NCBI GenBank assembly: GCA_002794785.1
Contig: NBBA01000014.1
Coordinates: 310,001 to 374,000, forward strand
Source: Coniferiporia sulphurascens
Lineage: Eukaryota > Basidiomycota > Agaricomycetes > Hymenochaetales > Hymenochaetaceae
Length of the DNA stretch: 64,000 nt
Reading direction: 5' to 3'
Position numbers and translations under genes: made by a program. The notes under the pieces were generated by a model. The model was not told where the DNA came from and did no database searches. It saw nothing but the letters and a program-made list of their open reading frames with translations. Shown piece by piece: positions 34,151-44,948 of the stretch. The first letter of the stretch is position 1, and each line of letters opens with the position of its first letter.

Positions 34151-34420
34151 ACAGCTGTTTTCATTATTAGTCCGTCTCAATTCGGTGGTAACGTACGATT
34201 GTAAGAATTTTTCGGCATTGTATGTAATATAAGGGTCTTGCCTTTTTTGTCAAAAATCCAGTTTATAACGGCGTTCGAAATTGAGGCTGCGATTGTAAGG
34301 CTGATTGCACGTGTCTGCGGCAGCTCTCGGCACAACTTGAGTAATCAGTTCTGTATTAAGTAATTTTGGCCACAGTGATGGCACAACACACAAAAAAACA
34401 TCAAGAAAAAATCTAATGAC

Positions 34421-35398
34421 TTGAATTCACCACGAACAACAGAAATGGAGGACAAGGATACTGTAACGAGGTTGTCGACTCCCTCTTGGCCGCTTAGCGC
34501 ATCAGTAACACAAGATATGCACATTCCAGCTGTCTCTGCTGGATGTATGTGCACTCCGAGACACATGTCTCACCTTCCAAGTGGGCCACAAACACCCCTC
34601 AATGTCCCAGTGTATGCGCCTATGCACTCACATACACAGGGACCTCACAGATTCTTGTCCAGCCCATTTTCGAACATTGTGGCTGGTTCATTTCCCAACA
34701 TCCACAGCGCCCAAAAACCCATCTCACTGTACAGGGCTGAAAACCACTATTACGTCGACAGTACTGGACTACAGATGTCCCCTAGGCGTGCCAGGATCCA
34801 GCCTTTTGATCCTGGCAATGTTCCTTCTGGGCTTCCCATGCCCAACTTCTTCCCCATCCTGGAAAGCACTCGAGACAAAGATCAGCCGCTGGTCGTCATT
34901 TTGGAAGTCAAGGAGACAAAGGCACGTACCGCAAAGGGATGAAAGCTGAAGGCCAATGCGACAGGAAAAGGCATGAAGTCTGGAACAAATTTGCGCCCCT
35001 CGGGCCACAGCAATGATGACATAGATGGCCTATCGCCAAAAGAAAAGAAGGCTGCTGACATAGTCATACCACCAAAAAAGAAGACTTGCATACCTTGGTT
35101 GGCAGAGAATACTCTAAAGTTAATCGAGTTTCTCACCTTGCTGGAGTGCTATAAGAAAGTTTGTATGATGTTGGGAAAGCTGTGTGAAGAGGTTAGTAAT
35201 ATGTCAATGAAATGTCAGCCGCATATACTCAGCTGTCTGTTTCACAGGCATCGCAAACCCTATTTAAGGACCTGTACATGCAAAAGCAATGTGTCCAGCA
35301 TTGGCAATATCAATATCACTTGTACAAAGAAACAAAGTGGCGTATTGTCAATCATATGGGCTGTTACATTTTTCTTTACTTTTCCTTTACTGTGCTGA
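34421..35398 (+). pseudogene. Harbinger accessory protein (SANT/Myb-like), interrupted by TGA
   Basis: One frame runs from 34421 to 35398 with a single stop, TGA, at 34940-34942. It starts MNSPRTTEMEDKDTV, is Pro/Ser/His-rich, and after the stop has a Lys-rich patch and IPWLAENTLKLIEFL near 35090-35130, which looks like the first helix of a trihelix/SANT DNA-binding domain used by Harbinger accessory proteins to bring the transposase to DNA and to the nucleus. The frame is then cut by the inverted-repeat element at 35363. The TGA would be Arg if it were CGA. It is not functional as it stands. Confidence 0.5.
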
Positions 35399-35920
35399 CT
35401 CACTTCCTCTTCATCATCATCAGTCAGCACAACTCCCCCATTTCTCCTCATTACTCATCTCTATTCACACTACACCATAAGACACCATGATGATGCCATA
35501 TCGCACCATCATGATGAGCTTTGCTTACTAATCACCTCACTTGTATTACCAAGGCATTCCTTGGGTTTCCATGACCTTCCATAGCCATGTAAATGACCCT
35601 ACACAAGGCACTATAGTAGCAAACACCTAGAGTAGCATATAAGCATGTAACATAGAACACACAAGCCCTAAGCTTGTGCTCTTTGTTCATACAAGCCCAT
35701 TATATGCGCCTCACAGTCTACTGTGTGCTCCACCTAGTCATCAGCCACTTCGTCGTAACCCGACTCTTCTAGAAAGACACCATGTACCTTCTTGATGATC
35801 AGGAAGCTCCACCATCAATCCACTTCGTTACTGGCATCAGGAAGCCCCATTGCTGTCACTCTCAGCCTTGATGATCAAAGAAGCCCCAATGTCGATCACT
35901 GCGTAACTGTTGAGCTTAAC
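35363..35920. repeat. Left 560-bp inverted repeat of nested element
   Basis: This stretch matches the reverse complement of 42263-42824 along its whole length, with scattered differences. Matching landmarks are GTTACA at the outer end, the palindromic block acaagccctaagcttgtg near 35665, and cgtaacccgactcttc near 35755. Together the arms bound an element of about 2.0 kb, once the copia insertion is removed. Confidence 0.85.
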
Positions 35921-36189
35921 ACAGGCAGGGGTGACGGAGATGAGGGAGGGGATGATGACCCCAACAATGACAGTGATGATGAAGATTCAGATGAAGCCAA
36001 TATTGACAATGAAGCTGTTGGCCCAAAGATGAAGAAGAAAGGACCGAAGGTCCACAGTTGAGTGAAGTTAGAGAAGTTTATGGACGGACCTCTATACCCT
36101 CTTATAGACGCTGTGTACATCATGCTTCTTTGTGGCTCCTCGAATTCCAGCCAATTACTAATGTCTTTGCTTCTTAATGTCTTTGCTTC
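35890..36189 (+). pseudogene. Acidic fragment of nested-element ORF, cut by copia insertion
   Basis: An open stretch ending at 36061 encodes an Asp/Glu-rich run (GRGDGDEGGDDDPNND, EANIDNEAVG) followed by a basic KMKKKGPKVHS. The copia element inserted 130 bp downstream. It may be the first half of the gene whose coiled-coil part is at 41637-42191. No family was recognised. Confidence 0.3.
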
Positions 36190-36447
36190 TCTTAAAATCT
36201 ATGCACGTTGTGGTAGACGATGAGGTGCAGTGGTGAGATTGAGGCAAAGGTGGGTTATCAGCGTAAACCAATGTATTTCTAGGGCGAGACCAGCTCCCCT
36301 TATATACACATTCCGTGGGCTAGTACTACTATAACTATCTAGCTCCTATATCGTATGGCGTTATCGTTGCGTTATCGTTCACTTAGTAAGGTGGTTGCTC
36401 ATATGACCACGTACTATATTTATATCGTTTGTTATATTTATTTAATA
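36190..36447 (-). repeat. Copia 3' LTR (left)
   Basis: It is 258 bp and differs from the right LTR at five positions, all of the CG/TG/CA type. It is bounded by GCTTC on the left and by the purine tract on the right. Confidence 0.95.
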
Positions 36448-36454
36448 CTCCCCT

Positions 36455-39400
36455 TCAAACTTTTACTAGGCAGAGTAGACTTGTAAAACATTTGATTAAT
36501 TCTATCGTTAGCGCTTTCGTCATAATATCAGCCTTTTGCTGTCCAGTTGGAATATATGAAACTGATATGGTTTCATTTTCAATATAATCTCGTAAGAAGT
36601 CTTTTCTTATGTCAATATGTTTTGTTCTTTGCATATATTTTTGTTCTGTTGAATTTACTATAGTTATGGCTGCTTGATTATCACATAATATTTTCGTAGG
36701 TGTATTCAAGGTCTGCAGTACCTCTTCAACCAGTCTTCTTAGCCATATTGCTTCTTTTACTCCATGAGTTAAAGCTTGTAATTCAGCTTCGCATACTGAT
36801 AATGACACTAGTTCTTGTTTTTTACTAGACCAAGATGTTGTTGCATTTCCTATTTGGAATATATAGCCTGATATAGCTTTGTGTCCTTCTTGTGTCATTC
36901 CGTCAGCATCAGTGTATCCTATTAACTCGATTGGTTCTTTTCCTCCGAGTATTAACCAATAATCATTTGTTCCTTTTAAATATTTAAAACAGTGTTTTAC
37001 TGCATTATAATGTTCAATACTAGGTTTATTTAAATGCCTAGCAAATTGACCTGTAGCGAATGATATATCAGGTCTCGTACAATCTGCTGCATATCGTAAT
37101 GCTCCAACCATGTTCATATATGGTATTTGATTCATGAAGTTTAATTCTTCATTAGTTGGGTTTTCGAGTGATTTTAACACTTGACCAGGTGTCATTGGTG
37201 TTCGTACTGTTGCAGCGTCTTTTAATTTATATTTTTCTATTATATTATCAATATAATGTTTTTGTCTTAATTTTATAATTCTTTCATCTCAGTTTCTTTC
37301 GATTTCAATGCCGAGTAACCAATGTATATCGTTTCCGTCAGTAAATTTTACATGTTTTCCTATTTCATCTTTAAAGGCTTTTATTATTAATAGATTTAAG
37401 CCACATATCGTTATGTCGTCAACATGTATGAAAAGTATTAGAATTGTTTTTCCTTTTACTTTTCTTAGGAATACTGTGTTATCTTGGACTGCTTGTGTTA
37501 GTCCTATTCCAATTAATATTTCAGATAATTTTTTATACCATCGTCTGCCTGCTTGTTTTAATCCGTATAAGGCTTTATTTAATTTTAAAACTTGTCCAGG
37601 TTTTATTATGATTAAATTTCCTGGTGGTGGTTTTATGTATATATTTTCGTCTTTTTCTAATTCACCATATAAGTAAGCTGATTTAATATCGATTTGGTGA
37701 ATTTTGTAATTGTTTGTTGCGCTCCAGCTTAGTATAGTTCTTACTGTGGCTAATCTTGCCACTGGAGTGAATGTATTGTTTGAGTAGTAGTCTATGCCCT
37801 CTTTCTGGGCAAATCCTTGAACTACTAATCTTGCTTTGTATCATTCGATTTCTCCGTTTGCTAATCTTTTTGTTTTATAAATGAATCTTGTTCCGATTAT
37901 GTTTGCTTCTTTTGGTGGATCAATGATTTTCCATGTAGATCTTTCGATTAATGTTTTTATTTCTTCTTTCATTGCTGTGATCCACTGATTTGCATCAATT
38001 CTATTGATTGCTTGTTGATATGAATTAGGATCGCCTATTAATTCTGTATTGAATTGATTAAATTCCGTAAGATAAGCGACTGTATTTTGTTCGTCAAAGT
38101 TTAGACCTAATGATCGTTTTGTTGGTTTAATAGTTCGTATTGGTCTTTCTTTTGTTAATTCTTGTATTTGTTCGTTATATTTTCCTGTAATATTCTCCCC
38201 TTCAATTTTAGATGGTGGGGAATCTAGAAATTGTAAGTTCCATTCGACTGTAATTTTTCTGTTATGATAGGTTCTATGACCTTTGCTTTCATTGTCAAAT
38301 CCTAACCATTGTGCATATATTCCTTTTGGTTGTAATTTATTTACGTTTTCTTGTTTTAATATGCAATATTGGCTGAATTCTTTTAAATCGTCTATGTTGT
38401 AATTTTCGTTGTATTGTTTAAAGTATGGTGTTTTAAAATCAATAGCGCTCTTTGGCGTTCTATTGTAAACATAAGTGCTGTATTTTACAGCTTCTCCCCA
38501 TAAACTTGGAGGTAATTTTGCTTGTAGCAGATTTACTCGTGTGTTGTTTAGAATCGTTTGATGTGATCGTTCTGCTACTCCATTTTGTTGTGGTGTATCG
38601 TGAACAGTCAGCTTTCGTATTGTTCCATGTTTTTCTAAATAATCAGTGAATTGTTTACTTAAAAACACTGTATCGTTATCACTTTGTAATATTTTAATTT
38701 TAATTTTAAATTGGGTATTGAGCATAGTAGCCCAAGTCGTATAAGCATTTAAGCCCTCATCTTTTGTTTTTAATAAAATCATTTTTATCCATCTTGTAGT
38801 GTCATCTACAAGTGTTAGAAGATATTTATATCCTCCAATAGCATGTGTGGATGCTGGACCCCATATGTCCATATGTATATGATCGCCAAATTTTTCGGCT
38901 AATTTTGAAGTACGTAATTTTGGAATTTGCATTCTTTTAATATTTGCTTCTATGCAGATTGTGCATTGAGTTTCGTCGTAATTTGATATGTTTTTATTTG
39001 TAATTTGATCTTCTTTTAATAATTGTTTTATGTAAGCATAACTTATATGCCCGAGTTTTTTGTGAAGTTCAAATAATGTTACATTTTTTGTAGCCGCTTG
39101 TACATTGTTATTAAATATACTATACAATCCATTTTTGTTTATGATTTTTCCGCATAAAGATCCATTAGGATACTTTATTGTACATTCGTTTTCTTTATAA
39201 ATAAATTTGTAGCCGTCTTGACATAGAAGTCCTTGAGAGACTAATGTCATATTCATTTTAGGATTGTAGTATACGTTTGATAATATTATGACACTTACCG
39301 AGTGTCCATTGGGGATGTAAAGCTTAAGATCCCCTACTATATTTGCCATAAACATTGTTTTGTTTGCGGCCGTTATCGTGATTGTATCAGTTTTGTATGT

Positions 39401-41278
39401 GTTTCGTAATCGATTTAGATATGGTGTTAAATGTATTGTTGCACCAGTATCAATTATATCCATTGAGGAATAAACGTTGTTAGCAATTTTTTCTGTTGTA
39501 ATAGCGTTAATGCTTACATCCAAATTATTGTCTTCCACGTCTTCCATGGCGCTATCGTAATTTCCTATTTTGTCAAGGAAGTCGTTATATGAATATGTTG
39601 GGAATTCTCCCATGTCAAAGTCGTTATCATCGATTTTGGTTATGAAGGCACCTATTTCGCCTTGGCCAATTACGGCGCTTAACTCGATTCGAGAGCTCGA
39701 TGCGATGTTTGTTGCTGCTGCTGATGCTGCGGTATGTTTAGCCTGGGCCGCACTTGCCCCAGTCGTTGTTGGTGCCGCTGACGCACCTGTTTCCTTCCCT
39801 TTTCCTTTGTCGTCGTTTGCGTCCTCTTTTTTCTTCTGAGCTGCCTTCGTCCATTCCGTTTTTGGCACCCAGCAGTCTCGACTAAAGTGCCCTAGCTTAT
39901 TACAATTATAGCACTTAATAACGTGTGATTGTTGGTTAGGGGAATATCCCCCTCGTCCTCGTCCTCGCATGTATCCTCCATGGCCTCTATAGCTGCGACC
40001 TCATGGTTGAACTCTGCGGCTGTTACTGCGTCCGTGGCCCCTAAAATAGGGGTGGTTCCACTCATCCTTGGGCAGGTGATTTTTACGCCACCCCTCGAAG
40101 GCGTTTCTTAGTGCCATTAGTAGGAATTGAGGGGTTAGTTCAATTTCATCTTTGTCTGGGTTCGTTTCGTTAATTGTTTTAATATATAACTCACTCTGTG
40201 TGAGTACGTATTGATATTGTTCGGGCGTTGCCCGCATAATAGCCGATATGTATGTCGACTCTGAAACTTTTACCCCTTGGGCTATTAGTTCCTCATATTT
40301 ATTGCTGAGGTTATCGAGCATTCCATCGAAATGGCTGACATGACCTCTGATATCAAAAAGGGCAGCCTCATTAAAGCCCTTTGTAATTGTTGTCTGGACG
40401 TTATATCATCCGTCAAGCACTTTGAGTAGCGCTGGAATATCTTTAGAGAAATTAAGATAATAAGCCAATATTTTGTCGGGCATAGTGCGCATAATGCCAT
40501 TATATAAAGTGCTTGATATACCAGTCTCTCCAGTTCCTGGGGAGTTAATGAGCAGGTTACCGTAACCTGCACTCTCGATTGTGCTGTGGACTCTGTAATT
40601 CCAGAGTTTGTAATTTCAGTGCCCGTCGAGTTTCTCGATTCCATCGAAGAATTTCTGGAGTTCTGCGAGTTTAGTTGCCATACTCGGTTCATCTTCCTTG
40701 GTATCGTTAGCGTCTGAATCATCAGGATCAGATGGTTCTGATGGCTCACGTGATGGGTTATTCTTAGATTCTTCGGTATTTTCTTCTTCGTCTTTTTTAT
40801 CGTCGTCTTCTTTCTTATCGCTTTCTTCTTCTTCTTCTGGCTTAATATAAGGGTTATTTATTTTAAATTGTTCTTTTTCGTTTGGATCTGATATACCCAA
40901 ATACATACTTATTCGGTATCTGATTTCGGATGATTTTCCTTGATCTGATATTCCTAAATCTTTAGCGTGATTCGTTAGTTCCATTTTATAATCAGTTTTA
41001 ATTTTTAATTTTTCATCTTTGGTAGAATTATCATACCTGTTAATTCGATCTTGTATTTGTTGTTCCATTCCATTAATTGGTATTTGTCTTAGGTTACATT
41101 GAAGTATAAGGTCGACTAACCTTTTGCTATCTTTAGCTTTTTGAATTTTTTCTTCGAGTTCTTCGATAGTGGATGACTGTGTATATGTTATTTTTAGTTT
41201 GTTAGCTATTATTCATAATCCTGATAATTTTTGCAAACGTGTTTGCTCACGAGTGTTTGGTTTCTGCCCGTCAGACAT
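36455..41278 (-). pseudogene. Copia gag-pol polyprotein, one frame broken by six TGA codons
   Basis: From ATG at 41278 to a TGA at 36455-36457, one frame of about 1,600 codons encodes the whole polyprotein. Gag has an acidic stretch (PEEEEESDKKEDDDKKDEE) and a zinc knuckle CYNCNKLGHFSRDC (near 39900). The protease site reads DTGATIH (DIIDTGATIHLTPY). Integrase has an HHCC-like region (LHKKLGHIS, CTICIEA) and catalytic stretches HMDIWGP, SDNDTVF and PQQNGVAERSHQT. Reverse transcriptase shows KARLVVQGFAQKEGIDY, DIKSAYLYGEL, YGLKQAGRRWY and FIHVDDITI. RNase H shows DADGMTQEGHKAISG. The order protease-integrase-RT-RH defines Ty1/copia. In-frame stops are at about 41215, 40616, 40403, 40001, 37841 and 37289, all TGA. 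There are no frameshifts and no other stops. Confidence 0.93.
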
Positions 41279-41324
41279 GATTTCGTTATTCGAGGATGTA
41301 TATGTTTGTTAATTGTTTCGTTAG

Positions 41325-41347
41325 TTGTAGAGTCAAGGCTCATAACC
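41325..41347 (-). other. Copia primer-binding site (half-tRNA type)
   Basis: Directly after the 5' LTR the element reads GGTTATGAGCCTTGACTC. Its first 11 bases are complementary to GGCTCATAACC, the anticodon stem-loop of initiator tRNA-Met, not to a tRNA 3' end. This matches the half-tRNA priming known for Drosophila copia. Confidence 0.7.
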
Positions 41348-41605
41348 TCTTAAAATCTACGCACGTTGTGGTAGACGATGAGGTGCAGTGGTGAGATTGA
41401 GGCAAAGGTGGGTTATCAGCGTAAACCAATGTATTTCTAGGGCGAGACCAGCTCCCCTTATATACACATTCCGTGGGCTAGTACTACTATAACTATCTAG
41501 CTCCTATATCATATGGCGTTATCGTTGCGTTATCGTTCACTTAGTAAGGTGGTTGCTCATATGACCACGTACTATATTTATATTGTTCATTATATTTATT
41601 TAATA
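41348..41605 (-). repeat. Copia 5' LTR (right)
   Basis: It is 258 bp and followed by the GCTTC target duplication at 41606-41610. See the 3' LTR for the differences. Confidence 0.95.
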
Positions 41606-41636
41606 GCTTCTTTTACCATTAACTTTTTTCTTAAGT

Positions 41637-42191
41637 GTGAGCAATCAGCTCGATATTGTTCATGCAGTCGCCCATGGCTTGCACAAGACACAAGAGGAGA
41701 CCGATAATGAACAAAAGGCCAAGCTTGACAAAGTACTGTGGAAAGGAGTTAAGCATGACAGAAGTGAAGTTGACAGCATGATCAATGATGCCATCAAATC
41801 TCTTAGTGATCAACACTTGGAGGCTACCCACTGGGACGAAGAACGCTTGGCGTTTGACAGGGAAAATGTGGAGAAGATGCAAAAGAAGGAAGAGAAGGTT
41901 GATCTGAGGGAAGATGAACAACTCATGTTAGAACAAGAGCGTCATGCATGGGAGGATGCTTGTGCAGCTTGAGAGATCACCACAATGGAGCACCAAATGA
42001 AGATCAACACCAAACGGAATGAACATGAGGCAGCAAAGGCGCGTATCCAACAAAAGCGTGATGAAGATGCTATATGCTTCGCTCAATGGGACAGGCTCAC
42101 AACGTTGATGGCATCTGACAATCCTGTTCATAAAGCAATGGCCAAGAAGTTACAGGATGAGATTGCAGCAGAAGAAGGTCTTCTTATTTAA
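41637..42191 (+). pseudogene. Coiled-coil protein of nested element, one TGA in frame
   Basis: One frame runs from 41637 to 42191, with a single TGA at 41970-41972. The product is rich in Glu, Lys and Gln with heptad-like spacing (VEKMQKKEEKVDLREDEQ, EAAKARIQQKRDEDA), so a long coiled coil is expected. It lies inside the 560-bp inverted repeats and starts just right of the copia target site. It could be the C-terminal half of a Harbinger-type accessory protein. No family is certain. Confidence 0.45.
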
Positions 42192-42262
42192 CTATGTCTA
42201 GGTAATTAGCCTTTACATGTACTTAAGTAACTAAATGCGCATATAGTCCATAAGCGCCTTTC

Positions 42263-42824
42263 TGTTAAGCTCAACAGTTACATGGTGATCGACATTGGTG
42301 CTTCCTGATTGTCAGGGCTGGTAGTTATGGCAACGGGGTTTCCTAGGTGTCGTAAGTCGAGGATGATCGTCAATGGGGCTTCTTGATCGACGATGTGGAC
42401 GCAGTGGGCTTCGAAGGGTGAGTCGGGTTACGACGAAGTGACTAGTGGCACGCTGGCACACAGTAGACTGGTGGTAGCAGATAATGGGCTTGTATGAACA
42501 AAGAGCACAAGCTTAGGGCTTGTGCTACTGAGGTTACATGCTTATATGCTACTCTATGTGTTTGCTACTGTAGCGACTTGGTTAGGTGTGTTTGCCAGAC
42601 GAAGGAAAGTCATGGAAACTCAAGGAAGTCCTTGGTAATACAAGTACAGTGATCAGTAAGCAAAGCACGTCATGATGGTGCAATAAGGCGTCATCATGGC
42701 ATCCTATGTTGTAAGGCAAAAATAGGGATGAGTAAGGCAGAGGGATGGGGGAGTTGCGCTGACTGATGATGACAAAGGGGAAGTGAGTCAGTGCAGTAAG
42801 GGAAAAGTAAAGGAAAATTGTAAC
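42263..42824. repeat. Right 560-bp inverted repeat of nested element
   Basis: This is the reverse complement of 35363-35920. It abuts the 3' end of the transposase gene, whose frame runs a few codons into it. Confidence 0.85.
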
Positions 42825-42839
42825 ACTTTCTATGATATA

Positions 42840-44507
42840 AACCTGTTGTGTATAAGTCTCCATCAGCCATGTTATTTATATGCCGTGCACACCGATTACT
42901 GGATGCATGCTGAACAATGTTGTCTGCAAACAAGGCGGCATCGTCAGTGCCATTATAGCCCTTGATCTCGGCAGGATCATCCTCAAAGTCTATGAGGATG
43001 TTGTGGATAACCATAAGGGCCTCAATAGAACAATAAATAATGTCCATTTTTGTCCCAAACATGTTCCTCAGTGACAGGAACTGGCCTTTGAGCATCCTGA
43101 ATGCATGCTCGATCTTGATGCGGAGGCTTGACAGCATGGATTAGACTTTCGCTGGCAGTAAGCCTCAGCTGGGTTGTTCGTGAGGTCGCTAGCTGCAAAC
43201 AGGTGAATTGTGAATTTAGTGAGTGGGTAACCTTAAAGTAGCCATAAGTCTTGTATATATATGCATGCATATATGAACGAAACGAACCTTTATCTGCAAG
43301 GATGTATTCATTGTCCTTGAAGTATTTACTTTTATTTAGCCAAATGTCTGACTCACAAAAGACGGTTGTGTCATGGACACTCCCTGGCCAGCCAAGCTCA
43401 AACTCAGTAAACCGCAAGTTGTGATCGCAAATCGCCTGAAGAGTGACCTACACACAGGCCGGAAAATTAGCATATATGCGCCAAGAGATGTAAGACATGT
43501 ACCCCATAGAACTTTTTACGACACCAATATAATTTGCCATCAACCAATGGCTTGTTCATAAGGGGGATGAGAGATCTATCGACAATGCCTATACATCTGG
43601 GAAATCCAAATTCCACTGTCTTGGCCTTCAAACTCATGTGGCGCTCACTATCGGGCCAAGACAGAAACTTCGGGCACACTTGGCATAACGTGTGCACAAC
43701 CCATGAGCAGTACAGGTACACTGTACCCTTGGCAATGGAGGCTTCTTTGGCTGTCTTCAGTGCGGGGTCACAGCCATACCGTAATAGAAACACTGCCAAC
43801 TGATACCAAGGTGGCCGCTGCGGCTTCGACCCAGTTGAAATAAAGATGGCATCATCTTTGATGATGTCATGTAGCCTAATAAAACTATCCTTCTCCATGC
43901 TAATCATATGCACTAACCCTGTAAGAATAAAATCAGAATAAACTAGAATATATGCGCACCGCATGAAAGCCTTGAAGCACCGCTCAGTTGCAGTTGAAAC
44001 GAGCTTCATTAAGAAGTCATCCAAACGGACAGCATCATACGGTCCACACACGAGCAGTTGCAGACCCTTCCTTGCCTTGCAGAGGACAAGGAGGGCCACA
44101 AGCACTTCATCAGGCTCCTCTGCACTGATAAGCAGGAGCTTTCCAAAGGACAGCAAACGATTTGAAGTCTCTTTGCGCATTCCTTTACAGTCTGAGACAC
44201 TCCTACCTGCCAGTGGTCCATTCTGACAAAATATATGCACATACATGTAATCACTCAGAACGGAAATTGGGATCTGCACGCCACATTTATTTCTTCGAAA
44301 AAGGTTGTACGTAAACTCAAGTACTTTAGCATCTAAATATGGTCGAAAACCGCATGGCAGCTTTGAAACTCCGACGCTTTCAATCCGTAACAACAGGTCC
44401 GGACCTGTTGTAACGGATTGAAAGAAAAAACGCTCAATTTGGAAACCGCTGAATGACTGGTTCGATCTCAGCGCCCGATCATCACACCAAGCCAATGGTA
44501 CACACAC
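42840..44507 (-). pseudogene. PIF/Harbinger DDE transposase (HARBI1-like), probably damaged
   Basis: The N-terminal part has KDSFIRLHDIIKDDAIF and QRPPWYQLAVFLLRYG. The DDE_Tnp_4 core follows: PRCIGIVDRSLIPLMNKP (first Asp) and YWCRKKFYG joined across a 55-bp intron to VTLQAICDHNLRFTEFELGW, then PGSVHDTTVFCESD (second Asp), YILADKGS, and SSLRIKIEHAFRMLKGQF (Glu) near 43130. The final stretch has FGTKMDIIYCSIEALMVIHN. A frame change between NPAEAYCQRKSN and SSLRIKIEH near 43140-43165 has no good intron, so the gene is probably inactive. A 48-bp palindrome lies in the N-terminal part. It is convergent with the accessory gene on the plus strand. Confidence 0.8.
44377..44424. repeat. 48-bp near-perfect palindrome
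   Basis: CTTTCAATCCGTAACAACAG plus GTCC is followed at once by its reverse complement with one mismatch. There is no spacer. It lies in the 5' part of the transposase frame. Confidence 0.9.
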
Positions 44508-44552
44508 CTGCCGTCCTTACAATCGCTCGTAACCATCGAATTGAGACGGACT

Positions 44553-44948
44553 ATTATGCGGAATCACTTGCGTTCAAGTCCGCACCAGGCCGGACTTTTC
44601 CGTGTGCCGCTGGCGGCAACGCTCGGCACACCGGTTGATGGCGGATTACAAATACAGTAATCACATTTTACTACATCACCAAGGCAAGAGTGAATTTTGT
44701 AATCATGCCTTTGCACAAGTCCAAGACTCCATCTTATACCATATATACCACCATTATGCAGGAGATCTACAGAACCATTGATATACAGAAATCACTTTTC
44801 GTCTTTGACATAAGCAATTACTCTACTTATCTCACTTATGTAATTTAATCGGATATCATTTGTAATCTGCCATCAGCCGCATTGCCGAGAATTGCCGCTA
44901 ACGGCACGCGGAAAAGTCCGGCTTGGCGCGGACTTGACTCCGCATAAT
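44553..44948. mobile_element. Non-coding inverted-repeat element (MITE), 396 bp
   Basis: Arms at 44553-44653 and 44858-44948 are inverted copies that start ATTATGCGGA. The left arm has about 9 extra bases. The AT-rich centre has no gene. A target duplication is not clear; a 3-bp TTA/TAA at the ends is possible. It lies upstream of the transposase start. Confidence 0.75.

Larger units (their letters stand above)
36190..41605 (-). mobile_element. Ty1/copia LTR retrotransposon (5,416 bp), minus orientation
   Basis: The two LTRs are 258 bp each (36190-36447 and 41348-41605) and about 98% identical. The 5-bp target duplication GCTTC lies at 36185-36189 and 41606-41610. In element orientation the 5' LTR is the right one. 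Next to it is a primer-binding site GGTTATGAGCC, complementary to the anticodon arm of initiator tRNA-Met. A purine tract (GTTTGAAGGGGAG) adjoins the 3' LTR. One gag-pol frame fills the interior. The element is very AT-rich compared with the host genes. It sits inside the inverted-repeat element, itself inside the Harbinger element, so it is the youngest layer. Confidence 0.97.

Noticed and set aside
36455..41278. TGA read as tryptophan or selenocysteine in the copia polyprotein
   Set aside because: TGG is used normally for Trp in the same frame, family consensus at two of the sites is Arg, and the LTR differences independently show CpG decay. Simple CGA to TGA mutation is enough.
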